From assembly GCA_964415245.1 (NCBI GenBank), contig CAYQAJ010000026.1, positions 1 to 31,211 on the forward strand: a DNA stretch of 31,211 bases. Reading direction: 5' to 3'. Made by a program: the position numbers and the translations under genes. A model generated the notes under the pieces. The model saw only the letters and a list, made by a program, of their open reading frames with translations, did not search any database and was not told the DNA's origin. Of this stretch, positions 1 through 8,093 are shown one piece after another; the stretch's first letter is position 1; each line of letters starts with the position of its first letter. Origin of the DNA: CAYQAJ01 sp964415245 (GTDB taxonomy: Bacteria > Planctomycetota > Planctomycetia > Pirellulales > Pirellulaceae).

Positions 1-2
1 GG

Positions 3-308
3 GTGGAATGTGAACGGCCGTACGCAAAAGGCCCTGGATTCTGGTCGACCCTCCTTACCCACGTGGTTCTGCCCTTTTCGATGTTGATGGGGGCCTGGCG
101 CGAATACAGTAATCCCGAGGTCCACGGACGTGAATCGATTGTTGAGACACCTTTGAGGTTGTGTCCTGACTGTGCGGCAAAGGTCCGCAAGAGCAAACGC
201 CGCATTCGCGAATTGTTGCTTCGCGTTCCGCCGTATGCGGACCTTTTGCAGGAACACCCCAACGCTGGTATCCATGTTTCCTCGAATTCTCCCGCAGCGA
301 CGACGTGA
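3..308 (+). CDS. C-terminal part of a hypothetical protein with a CPDC motif
   Basis: The reading frame is open from the window edge to a TGA at 306-308, so this is probably the 3' end of a gene starting upstream; the GTG at position 3 is only the first in-frame start codon visible. About 101 residues are seen: a hydrophobic stretch (residues 17-31), then LCPDC followed by a basic helix and a segment ending PPYADLLQEHPNAGI. The layout of CxxC, basic helix and a tyrosine/leucine-rich tail resembles short uncharacterised planctomycete proteins that I recall without a function. The upstream half of a possible zinc site would lie outside the window. No function is assigned. It is co-directional with nothing else nearby and converges on the methyltransferase gene ending at 446. 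Confidence 0.5.
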   Translation: MECERPYAKGPGFWSTLLTHVVLPFSMLMGAWREYSNPEVHGRESIVETPLRLCPDCAAKVRKSKRRIRELLLRVPPYADLLQEHPNAGIHVSSNSPAATT

Positions 309-359
309 GTGCCATTCGCAGCCGACCGGCACGGATCGTTCTTCTGGGGCACAAAGGGT

Positions 360-403
360 GGGGACATACCACGGGGACATACGAGGTGTCAGGAACCGTT
401 TCC
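360..403. repeat. Short direct repeat plus CAGGAACCG-type repeat
   Basis: The 10-mer GGGGACATAC occurs at 360-369 and again at 373-382. It is followed by CAGGAACCGTTTCC at 390-403. Versions of the second word recur at 24964-25024 and, diverged, at 25722-25750. This is dispersed intergenic repeat DNA between two converging genes; a REP-like role is an inference. Confidence 0.45.
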
Positions 404-445
404 AGGCGTCGGGACGGTGCTAACCGCCACATTCGTGCGTCGCGT

Positions 446-1264
446 TCACTTGGCAGATTTGGCCAGGTCACGCATCGCGTTCTGAGGCACTTGTGCGAAA
501 TACACGCGCCGGAAGTTGGTTGCCAGTGGGTGCGGCGAAGGTTGGGGAGGCGCGAGGACGTGGCGGTGGGTTAGTTCGTCGGCGAAGTCGTGGTGGCTGA
601 CCACGCGGACTGAGAAGCCGGCCTCTTCGATTCGCTGCGAAAAATCGTCGCCGTAGATGCGCAGGTGGTCGGATTGGCCGAACAGCCGCTCTCGTTCGGT
701 CGGATCGGTGACGGTGGGATCTTCGAGTGTTTCTGCGAGGCCGTCTTTCTGCGGCACCGTGAGAATGGCCCAACCGCCGGGCCGTAGCACGCGGGCCAAT
801 TCCGAAAGGGCGCGGCGATCGTCGGGCACGTGTTCCAGTACGTCGCACGCTAAGACGAGGTCGAGACAGGCGTCGGCCAGCGGCGTCATGTCGCAAATGT
901 TAAGAAGCACGTCGCGGCGGCGATTCGTTAAATCGGCCGAGCGATACGTGCGTGCGAGGCGGCGTAGCTTCCGTTCCAAGGCCGGCTCGGGGGCGAAGTG
1001 CAATACGTCGCGCCCCACGACGAGTTTGTCGGCCGAGACGTCGTCAAGGTTGGTGAGCGCCGCAATGAGCAGTCGATGCCGAACGCCCGAGCGACACCAG
1101 GGACAGACGATTCCTTCGTGCCATCCGTCGCCCAGGAACGCGCTCCCCTGCCAGTCGCACACGTTGCACCACACGCGCCGCGGATATACGAGCGGCAACG
1201 AGCGGCGCAGCGATTTCGCGCCGCGCAGAATGCGGCTCGGGGCATGTTGTAGCTCGCGCAGCAT
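446..1264 (-). CDS. Class I SAM methyltransferase with N-terminal zinc ribbon
   Basis: A predicted 272-residue SAM-dependent methyltransferase of the Methyltransf_11 type. The N-terminal third has two CxxC pairs (CNVC and CPWC, about residues 33-58) that look like a zinc ribbon. The Rossmann part follows: a loosely conserved motif I region around DVLHFAPEPALE, an acidic strand end at YRSADLT, then DLVLACDVLEHVPDD and ELARVLRPGGWAILTVP, the usual post-I and motif II/III signatures. The C-terminus has an HLRIYGDDF segment seen in sugar or glycan methyltransferases. The ATG at 1264 is preferred because the upstream in-frame extension to 1369 runs through an inverted repeat. It is the last gene of the minus-strand glycan operon, so a role in methylating a sugar or glycan is likely; the acceptor is unknown. 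Confidence 0.8.
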   Translation of the reverse strand: MLRELQHAPSRILRGAKSLRRSLPLVYPRRVWCNVCDWQGSAFLGDGWHEGIVCPWCRSGVRHRLLIAALTNLDDVSADKLVVGRDVLHFAPEPALERKLRRLARTYRSADLTNRRRDVLLNICDMTPLADACLDLVLACDVLEHVPDDRRALSELARVLRPGGWAILTVPQKDGLAETLEDPTVTDPTERERLFGQSDHLRIYGDDFSQRIEEAGFSVRVVSHHDFADELTHRHVLAPPQPSPHPLATNFRRVYFAQVPQNAMRDLAKSAK

Positions 1265-1280
1265 AATTGGATTGCCCGGA

Positions 1281-1370
1281 CGTGGGGCAGGCTTTCCAGC
1301 CCGCCGGTCTTCTTCCACACCGTGACTTACTCGTCGGAGCTCCCAGGCAGACAGGAATGTCTGCCCCACG
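1281..1370. repeat. 90-bp imperfect inverted repeat (GTGGGGCAG type)
   Basis: The left arm (1281-1304) begins CGTGGGGCAGGCTTTCC and the right arm (1346-1370) ends ATGTCTGCCCCACG, so the outer 10 bases are perfectly complementary and the inner part is diverged. The element fills most of the 134-bp gap between two genes of the minus-strand operon. It would form a long hairpin in the transcript. I recall similar elements as dispersed in planctomycete genomes; copy number could not be tested here. Confidence 0.6.
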
Positions 1371-1398
1371 GCCTGCGCGGTCTTTCCGATTCAGCGCG

Positions 1399-2715
1399 TC
1401 ATGCCGCGCGTGCCGCCGACTGGCTGACGATCTGGCGATACCAGCTCCAATACGAATCCGCCTGCCGCTGGAGCGAAAACCGCTGTCGCGCGTCGCGGGC
1501 GGCATTGTGAGCAAGGCGCTTGGCGAGAACGTTGTCGCGCAGGATCGCAGTTACCGCATTTGCCGTGGCCGGGCCGTCCGCCTGATCGACCAGAACTCCG
1601 GTAGCTTCGTCGGGCGCAAAGGTTTCGTGCGATTCGAAACTCGTTGCGGCGTGCAATGCGGCCAGGCTCTTCACCTGTTCCACGATTCCTCCCACCGCGG
1701 TGGCCACGACCGGCGTTCCGCAGGCTAGCGCCTCGATCACGGTGTTGGGAAACGTGTCGGCCCGCGCGGCATGCACGTAAAGATCGGCGGCGCGATAATA
1801 GTCGGCCATGTCGGCATGATGCGCAAGCGGCGGCACGTACCGGATGATTGCCGCGCCGATTCGCTCGTCGCGCGCCGATTCGCCGACCGCCACCAGCATC
1901 AACTTACGCCCCGGGTTGGCTCGGCCGGCCAGTTCGACGCACTGCAGCAAGGTCGAAAAATCCTTGAACGGGTTACGGCGGACGTTCTTGGCCACGTGCA
2001 GCAAAATGGCCGCATCGTGCGGGAGTCCCGTTGTGGCGCGGGCCCGTTGCTTGTCGCCCGGCGAGAAGACCGACAGGTCGGCTCCGTTGGGGATGACGCG
2101 CGCCTCGACAATGCCCGGCGCGATGAGCGACTGATTGACTTTTTCCATCAGCCATCGCGACGGGGTCGCCACGTGAAGCCGGCTGGCCCGCAGAATGCCC
2201 GCCTTGCGCTGCCAGTTGAATGCGGTGGCGTCGCGACGCACCGAAGGGTAGATCGAGAGATCGGGGCAGCTTCCGCAGCCGGTCTGCCACCGCGTACACT
2301 CGAACGAGTGGGCGCAGTGCCCGCTCATAAGCCAGGCATCGTGCAGTGTGATCACGACCGGAACGTGGCCGCTGAGCCATGCCAGTGCGCCCAGGTCGAA
2401 GTAGCCACCGTGCAGATTGTGGCAATGAACCACGTCGGGCGGCCGGTCGCTCAGTGCCAGCAGCGACCAGGTACCGGGAAAGTCGAAGTCCTCATGGCCG
2501 CGGAACCGCGACAGCCAGCGGCGTAGCCGGCTTTTGCCTTGTCGCGAGGGGATCTTTAGCACGTCGGAGTCGTTGGTGGTGCGATTGCCCACGGCCAATT
2601 GCGACGCGTGCCCGGCGCGGCGATACGCCTGGAACAGATTCCAGGCCACCGCTTCGGCGCCGCCGCCCACGTCGGCCGTGTTGACCTGCAGCACCGATAG
2701 CGGCGAGTCAGCCAC
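1399..2715 (-). CDS. GT4-family glycosyltransferase
   Basis: A predicted 438-residue GT-B glycosyltransferase. The N-terminal domain carries SVLQVNTADVGGGAE, the nucleotide-sugar enzyme P-loop-like start typical of GT4, followed by VVHCHNLHGGYFDL and TLHDAWLMSGHC. The C-terminal domain has VIPNGADLSVFSP and the donor-binding segment DTFPNTVIEALACGTPVVAT, containing the EX7E-type region. A cysteine-rich stretch (CAHSFECTRWQTGCGSCP) sits after the HDAW motif, as in WcaC/WbdC-like members that transfer to polysaccharide repeat units. The GTG at 2715 is chosen because it overlaps the TGA of the preceding deacetylase gene by 8 bases, which indicates translational coupling; an ATG at 2748 would add 11 unrelated residues. 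Likely a cytoplasmic enzyme of the local surface-glycan pathway; donor and acceptor are not predictable. Confidence 0.88.
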   Translation of the reverse strand: MADSPLSVLQVNTADVGGGAEAVAWNLFQAYRRAGHASQLAVGNRTTNDSDVLKIPSRQGKSRLRRWLSRFRGHEDFDFPGTWSLLALSDRPPDVVHCHNLHGGYFDLGALAWLSGHVPVVITLHDAWLMSGHCAHSFECTRWQTGCGSCPDLSIYPSVRRDATAFNWQRKAGILRASRLHVATPSRWLMEKVNQSLIAPGIVEARVIPNGADLSVFSPGDKQRARATTGLPHDAAILLHVAKNVRRNPFKDFSTLLQCVELAGRANPGRKLMLVAVGESARDERIGAAIIRYVPPLAHHADMADYYRAADLYVHAARADTFPNTVIEALACGTPVVATAVGGIVEQVKSLAALHAATSFESHETFAPDEATGVLVDQADGPATANAVTAILRDNVLAKRLAHNAARDARQRFSLQRQADSYWSWYRQIVSQSAARAA

Positions 2716-3805
2716 GCAGCCACTCCTCGATCTTGCGGGAAAAAACATCGGCGGGCCAGTCGCGCACCACGACGCGCGGCAGGTGAAACGGATCGCTGCG
2801 GTCGTCCACTACTTTTGCGTGATTGGCGCAGGCGCGCGAGAACCCGGCCGCTCGCACCAGGCGCACCGTGCGACGGTTGTAATCGTGCCGCGTGCCGTAG
2901 GGATACGAAAAGCTTGTCGGCTCGGTGCCGGTGATCTCGTGCAGGCGATGCCGGCTTTGTGCGATTTCACTTTGTTGCGCTTCGGCGGAAAGGCCCGTGA
3001 GCACGGGGTGGTGCATGGTGTGGGCGCCAATTTCCATCATGCCTTCACGAGCCCCTTGTCGCAGCTCTTGGGAAGAGACTATTCGATGCGACTCGCGCAT
3101 GCGGCGCTCGCGCCCGGTGCAGCGGAGCAGTTCTTCCAGGACTCGCTCGCGAGCGGCAACGGGCATGGGACGCAGCCGGTTGCACAGCGTGCGGTACAGA
3201 GCATGTCGCGGTGTCGGATCGACGGCTTGCGCGATGCTCCAGCCGCGATTCTTCACGAAGTCGGCGTCGTCGTATCGAGCCGCGCCGTCGAGCTCGCACG
3301 CAATGGATCCGTCGTGTGTGGCAAGCGACAGCCGCCGCGGCAGTTCGCTCGAATGCAGCAGAAGGTCTTCCAACTCATCCCACCAGAACTCGCGGGCCGC
3401 GTCGATGTAGCCCGCGGCAACGAACACCGTCGCGGGGATGCCGTGTTGGGCGAGGATTGGTAAGGCTGTCGAAAAATTGTCGGCGTAGCCGTCGTCGAAG
3501 GTGACGGCGACGGCGGGGGCGCTCGGCGCGCCGGGTGAAATGCCGTTGCCGTTTCCCTTGCTCGCACTGACCCGCGATACCATTTCGGTCAGCGGCACGG
3601 GACAAGCAATTTGCCGGAGCACTTGAAGCTGGGCGGCAAAGTTCTCCGGGCTGACGCAGAGCTGCTGCGGATCGCACTCGGGCGACGCGACGCGGTGGTA
3701 GAGCAGGATCAGCCCCCTGCGCCCGGACTGTTCGTCCGCGCCTCGCCGTCCGACCGTAACCGATCGAACCATGCTTCGGCCGAATTGCAATAAGGAGGAT
3801 GCCAT
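2708..3805 (-). CDS. Polysaccharide deacetylase (NodB/CE4 family)
   Basis: A predicted 365-residue carbohydrate esterase family 4 protein. Motif 1 is TFDDGYADN (residues 102-110), with the catalytic-base and metal-binding aspartates. Motif 2 appears as EIGAHTMHHPVLTG, giving the two metal-binding histidines, and motif 3 as FSYPYGTRHDY. LILLYHRVA near residue 32 is the usual first strand. The family removes N- or O-acetyl groups from chitin-like, peptidoglycan or exopolysaccharide substrates. A Ser/Gly/Asn/Pro-rich insert (about residues 78-98) sits just before motif 1. No clear signal peptide is visible, so a cytoplasmic role on a lipid-linked intermediate is possible. It lies 6 bases downstream of a methyltransferase gene and overlaps the next glycosyltransferase gene by 8, so it is part of the minus-strand operon. 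Confidence 0.88.
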   Translation of the reverse strand: MASSLLQFGRSMVRSVTVGRRGADEQSGRRGLILLYHRVASPECDPQQLCVSPENFAAQLQVLRQIACPVPLTEMVSRVSASKGNGNGISPGAPSAPAVAVTFDDGYADNFSTALPILAQHGIPATVFVAAGYIDAAREFWWDELEDLLLHSSELPRRLSLATHDGSIACELDGAARYDDADFVKNRGWSIAQAVDPTPRHALYRTLCNRLRPMPVAARERVLEELLRCTGRERRMRESHRIVSSQELRQGAREGMMEIGAHTMHHPVLTGLSAEAQQSEIAQSRHRLHEITGTEPTSFSYPYGTRHDYNRRTVRLVRAAGFSRACANHAKVVDDRSDPFHLPRVVVRDWPADVFSRKIEEWLRG

Positions 3806-3811
3806 CGCGCT

Positions 3812-4651
3812 TCAGTCGGTAGCAGGAATATCGTCGTCTTCCGAGGGGCGGAATTCATAGGCCGCCCGAGAGCGATCGTGATTGGCCGCGGCGGCGTCGC
3901 GGTCGTCTGCCTTGGTGTCGGGAATCGGCGACTGCGTACCCTGCCCTCTGGCCGCGCGGATGGCGATCGTCACCTCGAAGTCGGCATCGCGCTCATCCAG
4001 TTCTTCGTGAGTCAACTCTTGGGCGCTCAGACCTTGAAGAAACGCCATCGCCGCCAACACGTTTCCGTGCGACGCAACCTGCACATTCTCGGGACCGAAG
4101 ACGTCGGCAAAGAGTCGCTGGGCCGATCGCGACGTGAATCGCCAAAAATCGCCCCAGCGATCCATGTCGTAACGGCTGATCTGGCTGATGCCGGGCACGG
4201 TGGCCAGCACAACTCCGCCAGCCTTGAGGGCGTGGCAGGCATGAGTAACCGCTGCCTGCACGTCGTAAATGCAAAGCAGCGTCTGCGTGAGAATGATGCA
4301 GTCGTAGGTGCTCTCGGGAATGCCGCGGCCGCTGGCCAGATCGCCGATAAGCGTGGCGTGGCGATTATCGGCCGTGGCGTGCAGTACGTCGCTGCGCGTG
4401 ACGCGACGGCCGCCGAAGCGGCGCGTGTAGGTGGCGTCGCCGATTTCGAGCACCGCGCCGCGGATGTCATCGCTGCGCTCTGCCAGGAATTGCTCGATGT
4501 AGTAGCGGTCGATGGGCGTGCCGCGGTCGAATCCGAATTGCCGGCTCACCGGCTCGGTCCGGCGCAAGCTGCCCCAGTCGACCGATCCACCACGTGGCGG
4601 GGCGGTCGGGCGTGGGGCGAGTGAATCAAGAAGTCGTTTCACGGCCGACAT
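3812..4651 (-). CDS. Methyltransferase-like protein of the glycosyltransferase-associated type
   Basis: A predicted 279-residue protein with a class I methyltransferase fold. It starts with FGFDRGTPIDRYYIEQFL (residues 39-56), a signature of a methyltransferase-like family often found next to or fused with glycosyltransferases. The glycine-rich loop is degenerate (VLEIGDATYTRRFGG instead of GxGxG), followed by TRSDVLHA, DCIILTQTLLCIYD and ALKAGGVVLATVPG. The tail after about residue 235 is acidic and low in complexity. Whether it binds SAM is uncertain because motif I is altered, but this form is conserved in the family. It sits 6 bases upstream of the deacetylase gene. The upstream gene is lost in the N-gap, so the original spacing is unknown. 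Confidence 0.75.
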   Translation of the reverse strand: MSAVKRLLDSLAPRPTAPPRGGSVDWGSLRRTEPVSRQFGFDRGTPIDRYYIEQFLAERSDDIRGAVLEIGDATYTRRFGGRRVTRSDVLHATADNRHATLIGDLASGRGIPESTYDCIILTQTLLCIYDVQAAVTHACHALKAGGVVLATVPGISQISRYDMDRWGDFWRFTSRSAQRLFADVFGPENVQVASHGNVLAAMAFLQGLSAQELTHEELDERDADFEVTIAIRAARGQGTQSPIPDTKADDRDAAAANHDRSRAAYEFRPSEDDDIPATD

Positions 4652-4750
4652 GCTGTGTCTTAGCGAACAGAGTGCGATTGACGGGTCATGTGTTCACTTT
4701 TCAACTGACTGCGATTGGCTCTGCCAGTGCGGGCTTTTCACGGACATCGA

Positions 4751-4850
4751 NNNNNNNNNNNNNNNNNNNNNNNNNNNNNNNNNNNNNNNNNNNNNNNNNN
4801 NNNNNNNNNNNNNNNNNNNNNNNNNNNNNNNNNNNNNNNNNNNNNNNNNN
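4751..4850. other. Assembly gap (100 N)
   Basis: Exactly 100 undefined bases, the customary placeholder for a gap of unknown length. It cuts the 3' end of the capsule glycosyltransferase gene. The 99 bases between the gap and the methyltransferase start (4652-4750) contain no recognisable gene. Confidence 0.99.
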
Positions 4851-6550
4851 ACGTCGAGAAAGTGGTCGGGCCGCTCGATGCGGCGGCACAGGTCGTCGAG
4901 CACGGCGTCGCCCCCCGGCGCGAACACGCCGAAGTTCGGCGGAGTGTATCTGCCGTCGTCGTCCAGGTACGGAAACGTGAACACTTTGCGTAGCCGCGCC
5001 ATGTGTACGAGCCGTTCGGCCAACTCGATTTCGTGCGGCGAGAGCCGGTTGTCAAAATGATTCGCGTCGAGCAGCTCGAACATGTGCTCGCGCGATTTCA
5101 AGTCGAGCGTAAACCCTTTACCGGCGTAATACGCCCCGGCGGCGACCCACGGGCGGATGCCTCGCAGCGGCAGCTCAACGCCCAACGTTGACGTATAGGT
5201 CATGACGACTGCCGACGCCTCGGCGAGCGCGTAGCTGCTCAGGGGGTGGTCGCCTTCGAGTAGGTGTACGTTGGCGGGCAGGTCCGCAACCTCTTGCCGC
5301 AAAAAGGCACACACGTACGTTTCGCTGCGAAACTGCTCCGGCAGCTTCACTTCGTGCGGGTGGGCGCGAATGACGAATTGCATATCGGGCCGCCGCCGCG
5401 CGTACTCGATCGTCGCCAGCAGCCAGTCGTACATGCTGTCGAAGGCGGTCTCCAGCGCGACCGAGGTGCCATCCCAGCCGAGATTGGGAAACAGCGACAC
5501 GATCGGCGCGTCGGGCCTGATTCCCAGCTTGCCGGCCACCGCGGCGGGGTCGTGGATCGAGTCGTCGTCGTAAAAGCCCCACGGCGTGAGCTTGCCTTGT
5601 GTCCAGCCGGAGAAGAATTCCCGCACTTGCTCTCGGGCCGACTCGGGAAACGGCTTCTTCAGCTCTTCTTCCCATGCGCCGGTAAGCGGCGTGTTATGGG
5701 CGATGTCGTTGGTGGCGAAGATCGCGCCGGGCGGGTTAGCGCGGAAGTCTTCCCAGGTGACGTACCGAATGCCGCGCTGGGATGCGGCTGCGGTGAACGG
5801 CGCCCACTGCAAAAACTTGCCGTTGACGCTGACCAGCACCTCGGGCCGATATTCGTCGAGAATCCGCGGCGCCGCGCGTGCGACCAGAATCGCCGAGGCC
5901 ACGCAGCGGCGGAACACCTCCTCGAACTTCCCCTCAATGCGAAAGGGCGTGGCGCGAAAGTACTGGAACAGGTTGTAATAGGCCAGCTTGCCCACCGGCA
6001 CGTCCGACACGCGAAGTGCCAACAGATCCGGTACGCGCTGCCCACCAGCCACTCGGGTGGCATCGGCCAGTTCGTCATCGGTCAAGTACTCGCGCATGAC
6101 GACGTACGGCAGGCCGAACGCATCGAAGCGGTGCGCCAATCGGGCGAGACAATTCCGACAGTCGGGCCGCTCTTGGATGCGCGTTTGCAGCTCGCAGTAG
6201 TCGGGCAACCCGCCGCAGGCCACCATCCGCACGTCGTGCCCGCGCAGCCGAAGCGCAGAAGCCAGGGCGTAATCGACCGTGCCCCACGACCAAGCGAACT
6301 GCGAGTTGAAGAGGATCTTCAGAGGGCGATCGGCCGGTAGGTCCCGCTTGCCGAGCGGGACCTCCGCCTGCGTCGAGTCGATCCCGGCGCGGTGGACAGC
6401 TTCGTACTCCTCGCGGGCCGCGCGGATGCGCCCGTACATCGCCCGTTCGCGCCGGCCGATGCGCCCCTTGCGGCGGAAGCGACCGGCGAACCGATCGACG
6501 GGGCCCTTGAGCCAGCGGGGCCAGCGCTTCATTATTCTCGAGAGCTTCAT
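4851..6550 (-). CDS. KpsS-like capsular polysaccharide glycosyltransferase, 3' end lost in gap
   Basis: Some 566 residues are readable before the N-run; the true C-terminus is missing. The start is basic (RIMKRWPRWLKGPVDRFAGRFRRKGR), perhaps for membrane contact. At residues 79-110 comes ILFNSQFAWSWGTVDYALASALRLRGHDV, a GT-B first strand, then a CELQ...CRNC cysteine cluster near 119-134. The second half has VSLFPNLGWDGT, FVIRAHPHE, and MTYTSTLGVELPLRGIRPWVAAGAYYAGKGF, which match the capsule polysaccharide biosynthesis/export (KpsS/LipB-like) glycosyltransferase pattern. An apparent stop at 4694 lies beyond the gap and should not be trusted. It begins 9 bases after the stop of the NoeA-like gene. 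Family members usually act at the inner membrane on lipid-linked glycans; the sugar is unknown. Confidence 0.8.
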
Positions 6551-6559
6551 GTTTCGTAG

Positions 6560-7873
6560 CTACTTGTGGCACACGACAAGCGTTCGGTTCCGCGACGTCG
6601 AGCTGTGCAGCGTGATCGTGCGGAAGTGCTTGCTCAGCGCAGCCTGGAACGACGAGAGGCTGTACCAGTCGTGCGAGCCATTGAGGTGCTGCTTCACAAA
6701 CGTGTCGCCGCGATCGATGAACTCCGTTACCAGGCAGCGTCGGGTGTAGCGGGCCAGCGTGCGGGCAATTGCCTCGAAGTCCCATCCCTGCGAGAAAACG
6801 AGGTGGTGCACCACGGCCAGCGCCAGCACCATGTCGGCAGCGTACTTGTCGTTGTCGGGAGCGTCGTCGAATAGGTTTTTCACCGCCGTGGTGATGGGCA
6901 GCTTGCGCTCAGTGGCGAGGCGATAAACCGCGTTGACCATCGCGTCCTCGACATCGACCGCGACGACGCGTGCTCCCCGCTCCGCCGCGGCCAGCGAATA
7001 CCAGCCGGTTGCGCATCCCGTGTCGAGCACCATGCGCGGCCGAAGCTGATCGAGCAGCTCGCACACGTGCCGCTGTTTGTCGTGCCAGTTCGGCGGAGTG
7101 CGGCTGAATTCGTCGTCGTGATAATTGCGGAAGCGAGAGCGGCCGTCGCGAATGCGCAGCGAGGCGATCTGCCCCCGCACGGCCCGCACGATGCCGACCA
7201 GCGCTCTTCGCGGCGCCATGCGACTGGCAACTCGCGACACTGCCGCGGCAGTGCGAAGGACGCCATAGCGTGCAAGGGCCAACGGACCGAGGTAGCCGCG
7301 AATGTCCGACAGCTCCAGCGGCGGATTCGAATGCGTGAGGTAGCGGCGGCACTTGTCGGCTCGCCCCTTCGACATCAAGTACATGGGATGAACGAAGTAA
7401 TGGAAATACTCGCGGACCAGGCTTCGACGCACGCCCCCGCGCTGCCCGGGGCGCACGATCGAGCCGAAGTCGAGAAACACTGGTTGCATGCCCTTGAAGG
7501 CCACGTTCCACGGGTGGGCATCGTGCAGAGTGTAGCCGTAGCGGGCCAGCTCCAGGTGCACGTCGCAGTGGCATAGGGCCGCCTGCTGGAACATGAGCGA
7601 CGACCACTCGTGCGGCCGGGTCACGGGCGCAATCAGCTCGTGGCTCAGAACGGCCGTCGACTTTTCGAGCTGAAGTTCGGCCAGGTCGGTTTTGGGCAAG
7701 CGCACGCGCAGCGCGTCGTTCGTGCGAATCCGCTCGACGAGCGACTCGTAGAATGGCCGGTCGAAACCGCGCATCGCCCGGTAGAGGCCGCTCTCGTAGT
7801 AAAAGAGCCGACCGTTAGGGTCGCAGCGCGGCACGGGCGGCCAGGCAACATCCTTGCTGGTGAGCGGCTTCAT
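6560..7873 (-). CDS. NoeA-like methyltransferase with kinase-like N-terminal region
   Basis: A predicted 437-residue protein of two parts. Residues 1-180 include LHDAHPWNVAFKG and PVFLDFGSIV (residues 116-140), which resemble the catalytic loop and metal-binding DFG of aminoglycoside-phosphotransferase/LPS-kinase folds. NoeA-like nodulation methyltransferases carry a comparable degraded version, as I remember (KDAS.YN...PV.IDT). Residues 281-437 form a class I methyltransferase: VLDTGCATGWYSLAAA (motif I), VVAVDVED, DMVLALAVVHHL and a C-terminal VTEFIDRGD strand. The start ATG at 7873 has an AAGGA about ten bases upstream. It is the first gene of the minus-strand operon. Substrate unknown; the context suggests a glycan or a lipid-linked sugar. 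Histidine and asparagine are present at the kinase-loop positions, so activity of the N-terminal part cannot be ruled out. Confidence 0.78.
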   Translation of the reverse strand: MKPLTSKDVAWPPVPRCDPNGRLFYYESGLYRAMRGFDRPFYESLVERIRTNDALRVRLPKTDLAELQLEKSTAVLSHELIAPVTRPHEWSSLMFQQAALCHCDVHLELARYGYTLHDAHPWNVAFKGMQPVFLDFGSIVRPGQRGGVRRSLVREYFHYFVHPMYLMSKGRADKCRRYLTHSNPPLELSDIRGYLGPLALARYGVLRTAAAVSRVASRMAPRRALVGIVRAVRGQIASLRIRDGRSRFRNYHDDEFSRTPPNWHDKQRHVCELLDQLRPRMVLDTGCATGWYSLAAAERGARVVAVDVEDAMVNAVYRLATERKLPITTAVKNLFDDAPDNDKYAADMVLALAVVHHLVFSQGWDFEAIARTLARYTRRCLVTEFIDRGDTFVKQHLNGSHDWYSLSSFQAALSKHFRTITLHSSTSRNRTLVVCHK

Positions 7874-8093
7874 GAAGGCGCATCCTTGCGGCGGGGGAGT
7901 ATGTCAAAACGGGGCGGACCGGGCAAGGCGAAAGCGCCAGCTAAATCTGGCAGCTAGGTGCGAAATGACCTGTCGCTCGCCAGCCATTTCTCCTATGCTT
8001 CGTCCCCACAATACGCACCGAGTTGCGTCGTACCGCGAACTGCCGTGTGCGATGGCCAACCGCGCAATCTCCCCCCTGCCCTGATTGCCAAGT
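7874..8093. promoter_or_regulatory. Divergent intergenic region between the two glycan operons
   Basis: A 220-bp region separates the minus-strand operon (start 7873) from pseB (start 8094), so it must hold at least two promoters if both operons start here. On the minus strand there is a TTGACA (7902-7907 in plus coordinates), but no good -10 box at the right distance. A small hairpin GCCAG-6-CTGGC lies at 7936-7951. No convincing plus-strand promoter was found by eye. Confidence 0.4.

Noticed and set aside
55..471. 138-residue minus-strand frame near the window start
   Set aside because: It overlaps the likely real plus-strand C-terminal fragment and intergenic repeats, and has no recognisable motif.
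1265..1369. N-terminal extension of the methyltransferase to 1369
   Set aside because: The added residues are the translation of an inverted repeat; the family start fits the ATG at 1264.
5264..6340. 358-residue open frame antisense to the capsule glycosyltransferase gene
   Set aside because: The minus-strand frame has capsule glycosyltransferase signatures; this one has only a GC-rich shadow composition.
7902..7907. TTGACA as a full promoter for the minus-strand operon
   Set aside because: The hexamer is perfect, but the expected -10 region would fall almost on the start codon and does not match, so only the region is reported.
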